64,000 nt of DNA from K23-9 sp049680365. Its GTDB lineage: Bacteria > Planctomycetota > Planctomycetia > Pirellulales > Pirellulaceae. This document shows positions 1 through 8,954 of the stretch, in pieces. Position numbers and translations under genes: made by a program. The stretch lies in NCBI GenBank assembly GCA_049680365.1, contig JBAUHQ010000417.1:1-64000 (forward strand), written 5' to 3'. Numbering within the stretch: the first letter of the stretch is position 1; each line of letters opens with the position of its first letter. Below the pieces are notes generated by a model, which had not been told where the DNA came from, did not search any database, and saw only the letters and a list, made by a program, of their open reading frames with translations.

Positions 1-73
1 GGCAAACTGTGTAAAAGTCAAGTTTTAGCCAGCTAAGATGTTGAAAGACGGGTAGCCTTTATCTAATATCCGA

Positions 74-88
74 GTAGTTCTGAACTAC
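74..88. promoter_or_regulatory. 15-bp near-perfect palindrome upstream of the first gene
   Basis: GTAGTTC and GAACTAC flank a single T. The site lies about 60 bases before the ATG of the secreted Gly-rich protein. It could be an operator or a small hairpin in the leader. A GAGAGG Shine-Dalgarno-like sequence sits just before that ATG. Function is inference. Confidence 0.3.
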
Positions 89-147
89 CCAGTTTCGCGC
101 GGGAGTACCGCACGACGGGGGGTGTTCGATCGCGAGAGGTCGCAAAA

Positions 148-1335
148 ATGAAAAAAATTATCGTTCTAGTTGCAGCGTTTTCGGTCAGTTTCTGTGCTGT
201 TCAATCCGTAAACGCTCAAAGCACTGTCACTCCTTTGACAGTAAATCAGTGGGTTCAACCAAACGAAGACGGTGTTTTGACCGGCAAGATCTTTGTTCCT
301 GCTGAAAACGGCACGACTGCTGCCGTTGAAAATGCTGAAGTAGCCATTCGTAGCAACGATGGCAAACTGTATCGCGCCGAAGGCAAAACGAATGCCAAAG
401 GCGAATTCTCAATCCCAGGTGTTGAGCCAGGCGTTTACTCGCTGACAGCTCGTGCTGACTACATCTTCGCTGTTTGTGCAATGCACGTTTTGGACAGCGA
501 TTTGGTTGGTGAAACTGAATTCCCTCACACTGCTGAAGTTGCTGCAGCGAATGTTGACTTCACCACTGTGAAGACAGCCATTATTCGTTACATGCCACCA
601 ACAAAGAAAACGGACGCTTCGATCAAGGGTGCAAAACTTTCCGCCCTTGCTTCACGTGTTTGTGGTCAAGACACATTCCGGGTCAACCAGTTCCGCGGCG
701 GCATGAAAGGCCGTTTGCTGAAAGCTGGTACGATTGGCGACGACTTGGACAACGTTCAACTGACAAACGTCTTCATCTTGAAGGACGGCATCGAAGTCGC
801 TCGCACCATCACCAACGAAGCTGGTGAGTTCGAGATCGCTTCGATCGGAGCCGGCAACTACTCTCTGATGGCAGTTGGAGCCGATGGCCTTGGTTTGGTT
901 GGATTTGAACTGGTGAAAGAGACGACGACAGCCATGACAACAACCGACGGAAAGACTTTCGTCCAAGCTCCTTGCTGCTGCAACGAATTCTCAATGCAAG
1001 TTGCACCTGTTCAAAACGTCGGAACAATCATCTCTGACACCGTGATCAGCGAACAACCCATCATGCAAGGTGGAATCGTCGACGGTGGAATCATCTCCGA
1101 CGGCGGAATCATCGCTGATGGCGGTGGGATGGTTGGTGGCGGTGGAATCAGCAGCGGTGGTGGCGGATTCGCCAGCGGCGGTGGTGGCGGTGGCGGACTC
1201 CTTGGAGGCGGCGGTGGCGGCCTAGGTGGAATTGCTGCATTGGCCGGTATCGGTGGAATTATTGCAGTAGCGACTTCCGACGATGACTCCACGATCACGC
1301 CAGCTCCTGTAGCTAGCCCAGTTGTGCCTAACTAA
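148..1335 (+). CDS. Secreted protein with two carboxypeptidase-regulatory-like domains and a Gly-rich tail
   Basis: A 395-residue exported protein. Residues 1-24 form a Sec signal peptide ending in VNAQ. Two beta-sandwich repeats of the carboxypeptidase-regulatory/CnaB type can be seen at about 42-115 and 186-258; each has the pattern of a variable loop, then a 'GEFxIxxxxxGxYSL' strand. A long Gly/Ile-rich tract at about 300-355 is followed by a short hydrophobic segment and an acidic-then-Pro-rich C-terminus, so the end may sit in or near a membrane. The ATG has a GAGAGG Shine-Dalgarno match. It is monocistronic, followed by a strong terminator. Likely a cell-surface protein; no enzymatic motif is visible. 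Confidence 0.8.
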   Translation: MKKIIVLVAAFSVSFCAVQSVNAQSTVTPLTVNQWVQPNEDGVLTGKIFVPAENGTTAAVENAEVAIRSNDGKLYRAEGKTNAKGEFSIPGVEPGVYSLTARADYIFAVCAMHVLDSDLVGETEFPHTAEVAAANVDFTTVKTAIIRYMPPTKKTDASIKGAKLSALASRVCGQDTFRVNQFRGGMKGRLLKAGTIGDDLDNVQLTNVFILKDGIEVARTITNEAGEFEIASIGAGNYSLMAVGADGLGLVGFELVKETTTAMTTTDGKTFVQAPCCCNEFSMQVAPVQNVGTIISDTVISEQPIMQGGIVDGGIISDGGIIADGGGMVGGGGISSGGGGFASGGGGGGGLLGGGGGGLGGIAALAGIGGIIAVATSDDDSTITPAPVASPVVPN

Positions 1336-1366
1336 TTTGGCCAACGAAACGACCTCTTGAAATTTG

Positions 1367-1400
1367 AAAGCCGCAGTTGGCAACAGCTGCGGCTTTTTTC
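1367..1400 (+). terminator. Rho-independent terminator
   Basis: AAAGCCGCAG pairs with CTGCGGCTTT around a short loop, followed by a run of T. It lies about 30 bases after the stop of the Gly-rich secreted protein gene and is in the right orientation to end that transcript. Confidence 0.85.
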
Positions 1401-1615
1401 GTTGATAACGGGTTCGTTGCCTCACCTAGCGCAATCCGACTGAGAGTGACTGACTTCCCAGCTAGAGATAATGACCAAGCCACATTGGATTCTCGGTACG
1501 AAATGGCGAAGCACGATTTCGCTGCCTTTCGATCTTGATATTATGTGGGCCACTCCTATGCCGCCGTGGGCCTTGTCGCTTTCGGCCATCACTCTAGCAA
1601 CAACGAGACCTATTG

Positions 1616-2749
1616 ATGACTTCCGTCGATTCTCAAATCAGCGCGGATGTAGCAACCAAAGCTGCTGAAGCACTTGATCGCTTGAACGAGCACACTTTGA
1701 AAACCGTTCATTGGCATTTCAGCGACGACACTGGAAGTCCCTTCTGGCTTGAGAAAAAAGCCGAGCTAAATTTCGATCCGTTGACAGACGTAAGGTCGTT
1801 TGACGATCTCAAAAAATTTCCGCTCTTTGAGGACGACTGGTTGCGAGGCGGACCGGTTCGTCGTTGGGTCCCCAAAGGTCACGCAGGCAAGCCGACTTAC
1901 GTCTTCGAAACCGGTGGTACGACTGGTGTACCTAAAAGTCGCGTCGTGATCGAAGACCATTGGAAGGATTACGAACTGTTCAGCGATACGCTTCCCGACG
2001 AATATTTTCCTCGCGGCAGTAACTGGTTGATGCTAGGCCCAAGCGGCCCGCGCCGTTTACGACTGGCCGTCGAACACCTTGCTCAGTACCGCGATGGCAT
2101 CTGCTTTTGCATCGACTTGGATCCGCGCTGGGTGGTCAAGTTGATCAAGAAAGGCTGGATGGAACACCTGGAAGAATACAAGAAACACTGCATTGACCAG
2201 GCAGTTACTGTGTTGACCGCAGGGCACGATATCAAGTGCATGTTCACAACTCCCAAGTTACTGGAGTCGCTTGGTGAAGCGTTGGAGGAACGCGGCACAA
2301 GTATTCAAGAAGTCGGCATCAAAGGCATCTTCTCGGGTGGCACTGAGTTTACGCCGCAATGGACACGTTTCTGTGTCGACGAATTGCTAGGCGGCCCTGC
2401 GGATCAGGGCGGCGTATTTATGACGCCAACTTACGGCAACACGCTGATGGGCCTTGCCTGCAGCAAACCGATCTCCGCAGCCGACGGCTACAAGATCAGC
2501 TATCACGCACCTCAACCACGTGCGGCAACCGAAGTGGTTGAATTTGAAGACTACAACCAAGTGGTTGGCTATGGCAAAACGGGTCGTGTCAAACTTTACA
2601 CATTGACGGACGAATTCTTCGTTCCCGGTTTCATGGAACGCGATGAAGGCGAGCGTGAAATGCCGTTTGACAAATATCCCTGGGATGGCGTCAGCGGAGT
2701 ACGTCCGTTCCACGAACTGGCAACCGCGACAACGGTTGGCGTTTATTAA
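1616..2749 (+). CDS. Acyl-adenylating enzyme, phenylacetate-CoA-ligase/LuxE-like
   Basis: A 377-residue member of the adenylate-forming superfamily. The P-loop-like AMP-binding motif is ETGGTTGVPKSR at about residues 101-112, followed by a PaaK/LuxE-like core with FSGGTEFTPQW. The length is close to LuxE acyl-protein synthetases and shorter than full phenylacetate-CoA ligases, so the mobile C-terminal domain seems reduced. An ATG at 1616 is chosen over a TTG one codon earlier. The aldehyde dehydrogenase gene starts 34 bases downstream, so the pair is very probably co-transcribed. Inference: it activates a carboxylic acid as acyl-AMP or thioester and the partner reduces it to an aldehyde. The substrate cannot be read from the sequence. 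Confidence 0.75.
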   Translation: MTSVDSQISADVATKAAEALDRLNEHTLKTVHWHFSDDTGSPFWLEKKAELNFDPLTDVRSFDDLKKFPLFEDDWLRGGPVRRWVPKGHAGKPTYVFETGGTTGVPKSRVVIEDHWKDYELFSDTLPDEYFPRGSNWLMLGPSGPRRLRLAVEHLAQYRDGICFCIDLDPRWVVKLIKKGWMEHLEEYKKHCIDQAVTVLTAGHDIKCMFTTPKLLESLGEALEERGTSIQEVGIKGIFSGGTEFTPQWTRFCVDELLGGPADQGGVFMTPTYGNTLMGLACSKPISAADGYKISYHAPQPRAATEVVEFEDYNQVVGYGKTGRVKLYTLTDEFFVPGFMERDEGEREMPFDKYPWDGVSGVRPFHELATATTVGVY

Positions 2750-2783
2750 ATCAACTACCGCCCTTAAGGCAAACAAACAAACC

Positions 2784-4226
2784 ATGATCACTTTGAGTCC
2801 TCTACGTTGGGGCAAGCCCTACGAATCGCTTGATTTTCACGACGTCGTTCACTTCGATACCGGAGCACCGATCGCTAAAGTTGGCCAAGTCGGCGGCGGC
2901 ATCGTCGGCAAGGACATGCGTAATGCCCACAAAGCTCGCGAGGCCTTGCTGCAGTTTTCGACTAGCCAACTGATCGAGATGTGTACCAAGGCGGCTGATC
3001 TTTTCGAGAACGGCACCCTGACGGTGGGAGATTCGCAGCAAACGGTCGATGACTTTGTGCATCAGCAATCCGCCAGCACTGGATTGCCCGAACACATGTG
3101 TAAATCCAACATGACCAAGAACAGCTTTGTGCTGAAAAATATTGGCCAGATTTTGGATTGCCTCACTCGCGGATTGGATCTTTCCATCCTGTCCAAAGGC
3201 TACGGCGAAGAAGGCCGCGGTGTGACAGTCAGCTACCAAGCACAAACACCCATCCTGGGCGCAGTGCTGCCAAACAATTCGCCGGGTGTTCACACTCTTT
3301 GGCTGCCAGCGATCCCACTTCAAATTGGCTTGGCGCTGAAACCTGGTTCACAAGAACCTTGGACTCCCTACCGAATGGTTTCCGCGTACATCGAAGCTGG
3401 CGTTCCCGCCGAAGCGTTTGGCTTATACCCAGGCGGTCACGACGCCGGTGGCGCGATCATGACCAAGACCGAACGTAGCATGATCTTTGGAAGTGCTCAG
3501 ACGGTCGCACAACATGCTGGCAATCCACGCGTGCAAGCTCACGGCCCTGGCTTCTCCAAGATCCTGCTGGGCGACGACATTGTCGACGACTGGGAAAACT
3601 ACTTGGACGTGATGGTCGAAAGTGTGCTCAGCAATTCGGGTCGAAGCTGTATCAACTGCAGTGGCATCTGGGCCAGCCGCCATACGCGTGAAATTGCTGC
3701 TGCGATCGCCAAACGAATTGGTCCTGTCGATGTAAAACCTCCCACGGATCCGGACTCACAACTAGCTGCGTTCACCGTCGCTGCCATGGCAACGGGAACC
3801 CACGGCATGGTTCAACAAGACTTGGCCGAATCAGGCGTGACCGACATGACAGCTGAATTCGGCGAGAAGCTGATCGAACGTGAACATTGTGCTTACCTGC
3901 GTCCGATGGTCGTCCACGCCGATTCGCCCGACCGCGCTGTGGCATCCAAAGAGTACATGTTTCCGTTCGTGTCCGTCGTCCAGTGCCCTCAAGCGGACAT
4001 GCTCCGTCGAATCGGACCAACTCTGGTAGGCACCGTCATTACTGCAGACCCACAAATGATCATGGCCGCCGGAGCCTGTACCGAAATCGACCGTTTGAAT
4101 GTCGGTCCGATTCCGACGAATCGGTTGAACTGGCTGCAACCACACGAAGGAAACATCATCGACTTCCTGTTCCGTTCGCGGGCCTACCAAGTCGCCGATC
4201 TGCCTGTCGCCGCCGCAACGGCGTAG
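2784..4226 (+). CDS. Aldehyde dehydrogenase / acyl-CoA reductase-like protein
   Basis: A 480-residue ALDH-superfamily protein. Visible are the NAD-binding half with VLPNNSPG and ALKPGSQEP, and a catalytic-cysteine region NSGRSCINCSG with Cys289 and Cys292. The ATG at 2784 is preferred over more upstream codons because upstream residues overlap the preceding ligase in another frame. The size is close to LuxC acyl reductases. It is the second gene of a two-gene unit with an acyl-adenylating enzyme, which suggests a carboxylate-to-aldehyde route rather than simple aldehyde detoxification. Product class is well supported; direction of reaction and substrate are inference. Confidence 0.75.
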   Translation: MITLSPLRWGKPYESLDFHDVVHFDTGAPIAKVGQVGGGIVGKDMRNAHKAREALLQFSTSQLIEMCTKAADLFENGTLTVGDSQQTVDDFVHQQSASTGLPEHMCKSNMTKNSFVLKNIGQILDCLTRGLDLSILSKGYGEEGRGVTVSYQAQTPILGAVLPNNSPGVHTLWLPAIPLQIGLALKPGSQEPWTPYRMVSAYIEAGVPAEAFGLYPGGHDAGGAIMTKTERSMIFGSAQTVAQHAGNPRVQAHGPGFSKILLGDDIVDDWENYLDVMVESVLSNSGRSCINCSGIWASRHTREIAAAIAKRIGPVDVKPPTDPDSQLAAFTVAAMATGTHGMVQQDLAESGVTDMTAEFGEKLIEREHCAYLRPMVVHADSPDRAVASKEYMFPFVSVVQCPQADMLRRIGPTLVGTVITADPQMIMAAGACTEIDRLNVGPIPTNRLNWLQPHEGNIIDFLFRSRAYQVADLPVAAATA

Positions 4227-4353
4227 GCACCCATCACGTCTGTAACCATCGTTAGGACGACGCACGGCTGAGCCAATCAGGCTCAAACGCGTTTTCGTTA
4301 TCGCCGAAGTATAATTGAGAGACAGGAAACTCTCTTTGCCTAGCGAAAACGAT

Positions 4354-5985
4354 ATGACCGATACGACCGCTCCAAACACCGTTGCCAACGCAACCGGTGG
4401 GCCGGCTATCGTTCCGCCTCCGCTTGCCGCATCGCCAGTTGTCACTCCGCCACCAAAGCCGGAGCGAGGCAATTTGCTTCCGGTCTCTCAAGCGAAATCG
4501 CCTACGATTACACTGGCCGAAATTGACCAGCCAAGTTTCTTTCGGCAATCACAAATCCAGGCCTGCTTGATCAGCACGATCTTGCATTTGATTGCGTTGA
4601 TCGCAATTGCATTGGTGACTTATTCAATCACGCAAGTCTCGCCGACGATGATTTCGTTGTTGGCTATGCAAGTCACGCCGACAGCAACCGTGACCCTGGA
4701 AGTCTCTGAAGACCACTCGGATTTGGACAATCAACTGACTTCCGATGCGGAGCAGCCGATTGACATCACGATCAACGTAGGCGAAGCGGTTGCCATCCAT
4801 TCTCCGCTACAAACCAAATCCAATTCAACAGCGATGGAATCGGCTGACATCGGCCAGATCGCGGCAGGCGCAACTGCGGCTGACACATCGCAATTGTTGC
4901 TGTTACCGGGCGGTGGACTTTCGGGCCGAACCCCCGAAGGACGCCAAGAATATGGCGAGAAATACGGTGCGACAGCCCAAAGCGAAGCCGCCGTCGACTT
5001 GGCGCTGCATTGGTTGGCTCAGCATCAGCGTCCCGACGGGAGTTGGTCTTTCAATTTGGATCTTGATCCGTGCAACGGTCGATGCCGCCACAGCAAAACC
5101 TCCAGCGATTCACCAGCACCGTCGACAGGCGCAACTGGCTTGGCGCTGCTCGCATTCTTGGGTGCGGGTCACACTCATCACACTGGCGACTACACCGATA
5201 CCATTCAACGTGGACTGTATTACCTAAGAGGAATCGCCAGCGAATCAGAAGTCGGATTGGATTGGCAAAACGGAAGCATGTACTCCCACGGCATTGCGTT
5301 GATGGCTCTTGGCGAAGCCTTGACGATGACACGTGTCGACGACAAATACGATTCCGATTTGATGCAACTAGTCCAGAGCGGCACTTTCTTCACTTGCGTC
5401 GCTCAGCACCCCAACGGTTCCTGGGGTTATGTACCGGGCCGCCCTGGGGACACGACGTTGACGGGCTGGCAAGTCATGTCGTTATTGGCGGCACGACGCA
5501 ACGGCGTTGGTTTGCGAAGTGACACATTGTCCAGGGCCAAAGAGTTCGTGATGAGCGTCAAAGAAGAAGGCGATGACTGGACGTTCGGCTACAAGACGCG
5601 AAAAGGCGAGCCAACAATGGACGCGATCGCATTAACGTTGCTACTCTATCTGGGGCAACAACCAGGGCACACGCTATTCGATCGAGCGCTCGACAAGCTG
5701 GCTCAGCGTGGACCGACGCTTACAAATGTCTACCACGACTACTACGCATCATTGGCGCTGCATCATTCCCGTCATCCCGACTGGGACAGTTACAATCGAC
5801 GCCTTCGCGATCATTTGGTGTCTACCCAAGCAACTGATGGACACGAACGCGGCAGTTGGCATTTCAAAGACAGGTGGGGTGACGTAGGCGGACGACTTTA
5901 CACGACCGCCATGTGTGCGATGATGCTGGAAATCTACTATCGCTATCTACCACTCTACGGGGAAATTGACGAGTTTCCGCTTTAG
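4354..5985 (+). CDS. Membrane-anchored alpha/alpha-toroid (prenyltransferase/squalene-oxidase repeat) protein
   Basis: A 543-residue protein, ATG at 4354 chosen over an upstream TTG. A Pro-rich cytoplasmic N-terminus is followed by one membrane segment at about residues 72-95, an acidic linker and a C-terminal domain (about 205-540) with repeated helices. QW-like motifs are QRPDGSWSF, QHPNGSWGY and HERGSWHF, as in squalene/oxidosqualene cyclase and prenyltransferase beta-subunit repeats. The DxDD catalytic motif of squalene-hopene cyclases is not visible, so a cyclase reaction is not supported. Such anchored toroid proteins are frequent in planctomycetes with unknown function; an extracytoplasmic binding or processing role is only a guess. 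Confidence 0.7.
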   Translation: MTDTTAPNTVANATGGPAIVPPPLAASPVVTPPPKPERGNLLPVSQAKSPTITLAEIDQPSFFRQSQIQACLISTILHLIALIAIALVTYSITQVSPTMISLLAMQVTPTATVTLEVSEDHSDLDNQLTSDAEQPIDITINVGEAVAIHSPLQTKSNSTAMESADIGQIAAGATAADTSQLLLLPGGGLSGRTPEGRQEYGEKYGATAQSEAAVDLALHWLAQHQRPDGSWSFNLDLDPCNGRCRHSKTSSDSPAPSTGATGLALLAFLGAGHTHHTGDYTDTIQRGLYYLRGIASESEVGLDWQNGSMYSHGIALMALGEALTMTRVDDKYDSDLMQLVQSGTFFTCVAQHPNGSWGYVPGRPGDTTLTGWQVMSLLAARRNGVGLRSDTLSRAKEFVMSVKEEGDDWTFGYKTRKGEPTMDAIALTLLLYLGQQPGHTLFDRALDKLAQRGPTLTNVYHDYYASLALHHSRHPDWDSYNRRLRDHLVSTQATDGHERGSWHFKDRWGDVGGRLYTTAMCAMMLEIYYRYLPLYGEIDEFPL

Positions 5986-6008
5986 GCAAATATCTCCATG
6001 AATGTCGC

Positions 6009-6025
6009 ACAGTTCTCCGAACTGT
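6009..6025. repeat. Short palindrome with AGTTC-TCC-GAACT core (copy 1)
   Basis: ACAGTTC and GAACTGT flank TCC, a 7-bp perfect stem. It sits between the convergent toroid-protein gene and holB. A near-identical core occurs at 19046-19062, which points to a dispersed short repeat; it may also act as a weak bidirectional terminator. Confidence 0.5.
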
Positions 6026-6050
6026 TAGCGTCTAGCATGTGCAATCCGGC

Positions 6051-7073
6051 TTAGCCAATTTCGCCGCGATCGCCCGTTGTTCCAGCGGCAATATCGGAAG
6101 CAAAACACTCGATCAACGATGCTTGATTCGCACTTCGATCCACTTCGCGCAGCGCTCGCACACTGCGATCCAGCCGGTTCAGTGTCAGTGGCTGCACCGC
6201 GTCATACAACGCACTCTCACGCAATTGCCGACGATAGAACTGCACTGCAATCGAGAACACATCTCGCATCGCACCGCGACGTTTCGATGCGTCCTTGCCC
6301 GCTTCGTCCACTCTGGCCGCGATGATTCGACTGATCGCGATTGGGTCCGGCGCACTGACGGAAAGCTGAGAATCAAATGCTCGGCGAAAATCGTCCGACA
6401 CATCCGTCAAAATTCGCAGAGCCACGTGCATGTCGCCGCCCGCGATCTCCAGTGCCGCGTCGACTTGTTCGTTCGTCGATTCGACTTGATGCACTTCTCG
6501 CAACAGCCGCGATGCCTCGCTGGACTTGAGCGGTGCGAAACGAATGATTTGGCAACGCGAGCGGATCGTTGGCAACTGCTTCTGCTCACTCGTACCGATC
6601 AATAGAATCACTGCGTTATCGGGCGGCTCTTCTAGTGTCTTGAGTAAACAATTGGCACCCTCTTCGTTTAGAAAGTCCGCGTCTTCCAAAATCGCCACTT
6701 TGCGACTGCCGTGAAAAGGTTTTAGCCGGATGTCACGGCAAAACCCTTCCTGCATCCGCACTTCTGGCCGACCGATCAACAAGTCCAACGGAATGTAGCT
6801 CTTGTCTTTGGGCTTCGACAATCGAATGACATCCGGGTGCGTCTGCGCCAACACTTGCACGCATCCTGCGCACGTACCACAAGGCTGCATCTCCGACTCG
6901 GCCACGTTGCGGCACAACAGTGTTTGCGCCAATAAATTCGCCACCGTCAGCTTTCCAACTCCAGCCGATCCGACAAACAGAAAACTGCCCGTCATCCGGC
7001 CGCGGCGAATCGATGTCGAAAACCAGTCACGAATGCGCGAATGCCCGACCAAGCTAGACCAAGTGGTTGTCAT
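6051..7073 (-). CDS. holB: DNA polymerase III delta' subunit
   Basis: A 340-residue clamp-loader subunit. N-terminal AAA+ domain with a Walker-A-like loop GSAGVGKL at about residue 35, where the usual Ser/Thr is Leu, fitting the non-ATPase delta' role. Four zinc-binding cysteines appear in PCGTCAGC plus an upstream Cys. KTLEEPP and the sensor/arginine-finger motif IRSRCQ are present. In the clamp loader, delta' helps load the beta clamp on primed DNA. It is transcribed on the minus strand after the tsaC-fusion/rpiB pair with a 49-base gap, possibly the same operon. The start at 7073 gives the expected N-terminus (WSSLVGH). Confidence 0.92.
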   Translation of the reverse strand: MTTTWSSLVGHSRIRDWFSTSIRRGRMTGSFLFVGSAGVGKLTVANLLAQTLLCRNVAESEMQPCGTCAGCVQVLAQTHPDVIRLSKPKDKSYIPLDLLIGRPEVRMQEGFCRDIRLKPFHGSRKVAILEDADFLNEEGANCLLKTLEEPPDNAVILLIGTSEQKQLPTIRSRCQIIRFAPLKSSEASRLLREVHQVESTNEQVDAALEIAGGDMHVALRILTDVSDDFRRAFDSQLSVSAPDPIAISRIIAARVDEAGKDASKRRGAMRDVFSIAVQFYRRQLRESALYDAVQPLTLNRLDRSVRALREVDRSANQASLIECFASDIAAGTTGDRGEIG

Positions 7074-7122
7074 GAATCGTGATAAAAAAAGAAAGACTAG
7101 GACGCGCTAGACCGGCCGATGA

Positions 7123-7590
7123 TCAGCTTTGACTCGCACTGGAAATCGTTTGTTCTAGCTTGTTGATTTTGCCAACACGGCCTTCGTGACGACCGCCGTC
7201 AAATTCGGTGTGCAGCCACATCAACACCAAGTCATCGATCGGACGCTCGCCGATCAAATCGCCGGGCAAGCAAAGTACGTTGACATCGTTGTGACGGCGG
7301 CTCATTTCTACCATGACTTCGTCGTAACACGGTGCAGCGCGAACGCCCGCAAATTTATTGGCGGCGATCGACATGCCGATTCCAGTTCCGCAAATCAGGA
7401 TTCCGCGATCGGCGTCGCCACAACTCACTTTCCGGGCGACTTGTTGTGCGATATCCGGGTAATCGACCGCTTCGTCCGTGTGGGTACCTTCGTCGACGAC
7501 CGTGAATCCATTCGTGGCCAAAGTCTGCAACAAACGTGCTTTGATTCTGACACCGCGATGGTCACTTCCTAAACAGATTCGCATGTTCAT
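7123..7590 (-). CDS. rpiB: Ribose-5-phosphate isomerase B
   Basis: A 155-residue LacA/RpiB-family isomerase interconverting ribose 5-phosphate and ribulose 5-phosphate. The N-terminal GSDHRG motif and the catalytic-Cys/anion-hole segment CGTGIGMSI are present, followed by NDVNVL. Length is typical. Its ATG overlaps the TGA of the upstream TsaC-phosphatase fusion as ATGA, so translation is probably coupled; a second in-frame ATG two codons later is the alternative start. The order Sua5, low-molecular-weight phosphatase, RpiB is also found in Bacillus subtilis (ywlC-ywlE-ywlF), so the neighbourhood is conserved far beyond planctomycetes. Confidence 0.92.
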   Translation of the reverse strand: MNMRICLGSDHRGVRIKARLLQTLATNGFTVVDEGTHTDEAVDYPDIAQQVARKVSCGDADRGILICGTGIGMSIAANKFAGVRAAPCYDEVMVEMSRRHNDVNVLCLPGDLIGERPIDDLVLMWLHTEFDGGRHEGRVGKINKLEQTISSASQS

Positions 7591-8744
7591 GCTTCGTCCT
7601 CAGGCTGTGAATTTTCGGCCCCCGATTCTTGTGGCAAAAAATCATCACCCAATTGTTCCAGCCACTTGGACAATTCTTGATCGATCTGATCAGCACACTG
7701 TTGGTACACCTCGACCGGCATTCCAACGGGGTCCGAGATATCGCCGCCGTCCTGCCGAAGCGTGAATACTCGATTGTGCAAGTTGGGCCAGGCAGCCAAA
7801 ATCGCCGACTGATGCCCACGCGTCATCGTCAGAATCAAATCCGCCACATTGATAATTTGGTCGCTCAATGGTTGGCTGCTGTGACAGGATAAATCCAGAC
7901 CACGTGCGCCCATCACTTCGACCGCTTGAGGACTAGCTCCACTACCACCGCCCGCCGCGACGCCAGCAGACAATACTCGCACAGCATCCTCACTGCCGAA
8001 CTTCTGTCGCACTTTTTCTCGCAGCAACGTTTCGGCCATCGGGCTTCGACAGGTGTTGCCTGTACAGACCAACGCAATCACTGGTTTAACAAATTGATTC
8101 ATAGCGGCTCGCTCAATCACTCCCTCGCGAAGTAGCTCCCAACGATTGTCACAAACACGCACAACCGTCGAAGCACCACCATAGCGGGTTGGGCCATCAT
8201 CTAGCAGCAGTGGGATCGAATTACCAAGCTGCTGCACCACCCCGGAAGCTTCCGTCGGGGCCGGTTTCCCGGAGATATTGGCACTTGTCAGAACCAGTGG
8301 GGCGGCCAAAAAACGGTGAATGTAGGACAAAATCCGGTGATCGACGACGCGAAACCCAATGCAATTCCCTTCGCCCCTGATCAACTCACGCACTCCCGCT
8401 GGAAGCTGGGTCGCGGCCGATTGAGGTGTATCGCAGGGCGTCACAAGGGTCACGGGGCCAGGCCAACAGCGGTGCGTCAATCGCCGTGCAAGCGGCGAAA
8501 GATCGCCAAACAAGTCCCCAGCCGCATCACGACTGCGAACGGAAATCGCTAACGGAGCGGCCTGCGTACGCCCCTTGAGCTCGCAGAGCCGCTCGACGGC
8601 ATCTTCGCACAATGCATGAGCCGCCAGCCCGTAAACCGTATCCGTTGGCACCCCCACGACTTGGCCTTCGACCAACGCTTGAACCGTACGATGCACGATA
8701 TCGCGAGGGTCATCGGACGTCTGTAAGTCGAGTACGGTGACCAT
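7587..8744 (-). CDS. Fusion: TsaC/Sua5 threonylcarbamoyl-AMP synthase + low-molecular-weight protein phosphatase
   Basis: A 385-residue two-domain protein. Residues about 5-212 are a YrdC/TsaC domain (PTDTVYGLA, ELKGRTQ, PLVLTSANISG) that makes threonylcarbamoyl-AMP for t6A tRNA modification. Residues about 222-372 are a low-molecular-weight phosphatase with the P-loop CTGNTCRS (Cys227) and the general-acid loop DISDP. The start chosen is the ATG at 8744, which begins MVTVLDLQ; the upstream 43 codons look non-coding. An internal Met just before the phosphatase domain (near 8102) could make a separate phosphatase. Overlaps rpiB by four bases. Whether the phosphatase acts on Tyr or on Arg-phosphate, as its YwlE homologue does, is open. 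Confidence 0.88.
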   Translation of the reverse strand: MVTVLDLQTSDDPRDIVHRTVQALVEGQVVGVPTDTVYGLAAHALCEDAVERLCELKGRTQAAPLAISVRSRDAAGDLFGDLSPLARRLTHRCWPGPVTLVTPCDTPQSAATQLPAGVRELIRGEGNCIGFRVVDHRILSYIHRFLAAPLVLTSANISGKPAPTEASGVVQQLGNSIPLLLDDGPTRYGGASTVVRVCDNRWELLREGVIERAAMNQFVKPVIALVCTGNTCRSPMAETLLREKVRQKFGSEDAVRVLSAGVAAGGGSGASPQAVEVMGARGLDLSCHSSQPLSDQIINVADLILTMTRGHQSAILAAWPNLHNRVFTLRQDGGDISDPVGMPVEVYQQCADQIDQELSKWLEQLGDDFLPQESGAENSQPEDEA

Positions 8745-8954
8745 GAATCGATTCAAATTCGAGGAGTCGCTGCGTTGAGCCGATTGGATTGACTCAGATG
8801 ATGAGAGATGATGAAGAGCCAAAACTCGCTTCAAAAATCGCTTTTGGAAGCATGTGCTTGAGTCGTCCATCAAGACTACATTGTAAGAGCCTTCGTTTTG
8901 GATTCACAAGTCGACAACCTTCCAGGACTCAATAACCATCCCCCCTATCAATTC

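Noticed and set aside
1011..1298. Pro-rich antisense open frame
   Set aside because: It is the complement of the Gly-rich repeat of the first gene.
1616..4226. Bioluminescence (lux) genes
   Set aside because: The pair matches LuxE and LuxC only in size and superfamily; no luciferase or LuxD-like gene is present.
4354..5985. Squalene-hopene cyclase
   Set aside because: QW-like repeats are present but the DxDD acid motif and the normal length and N-terminal half are missing.
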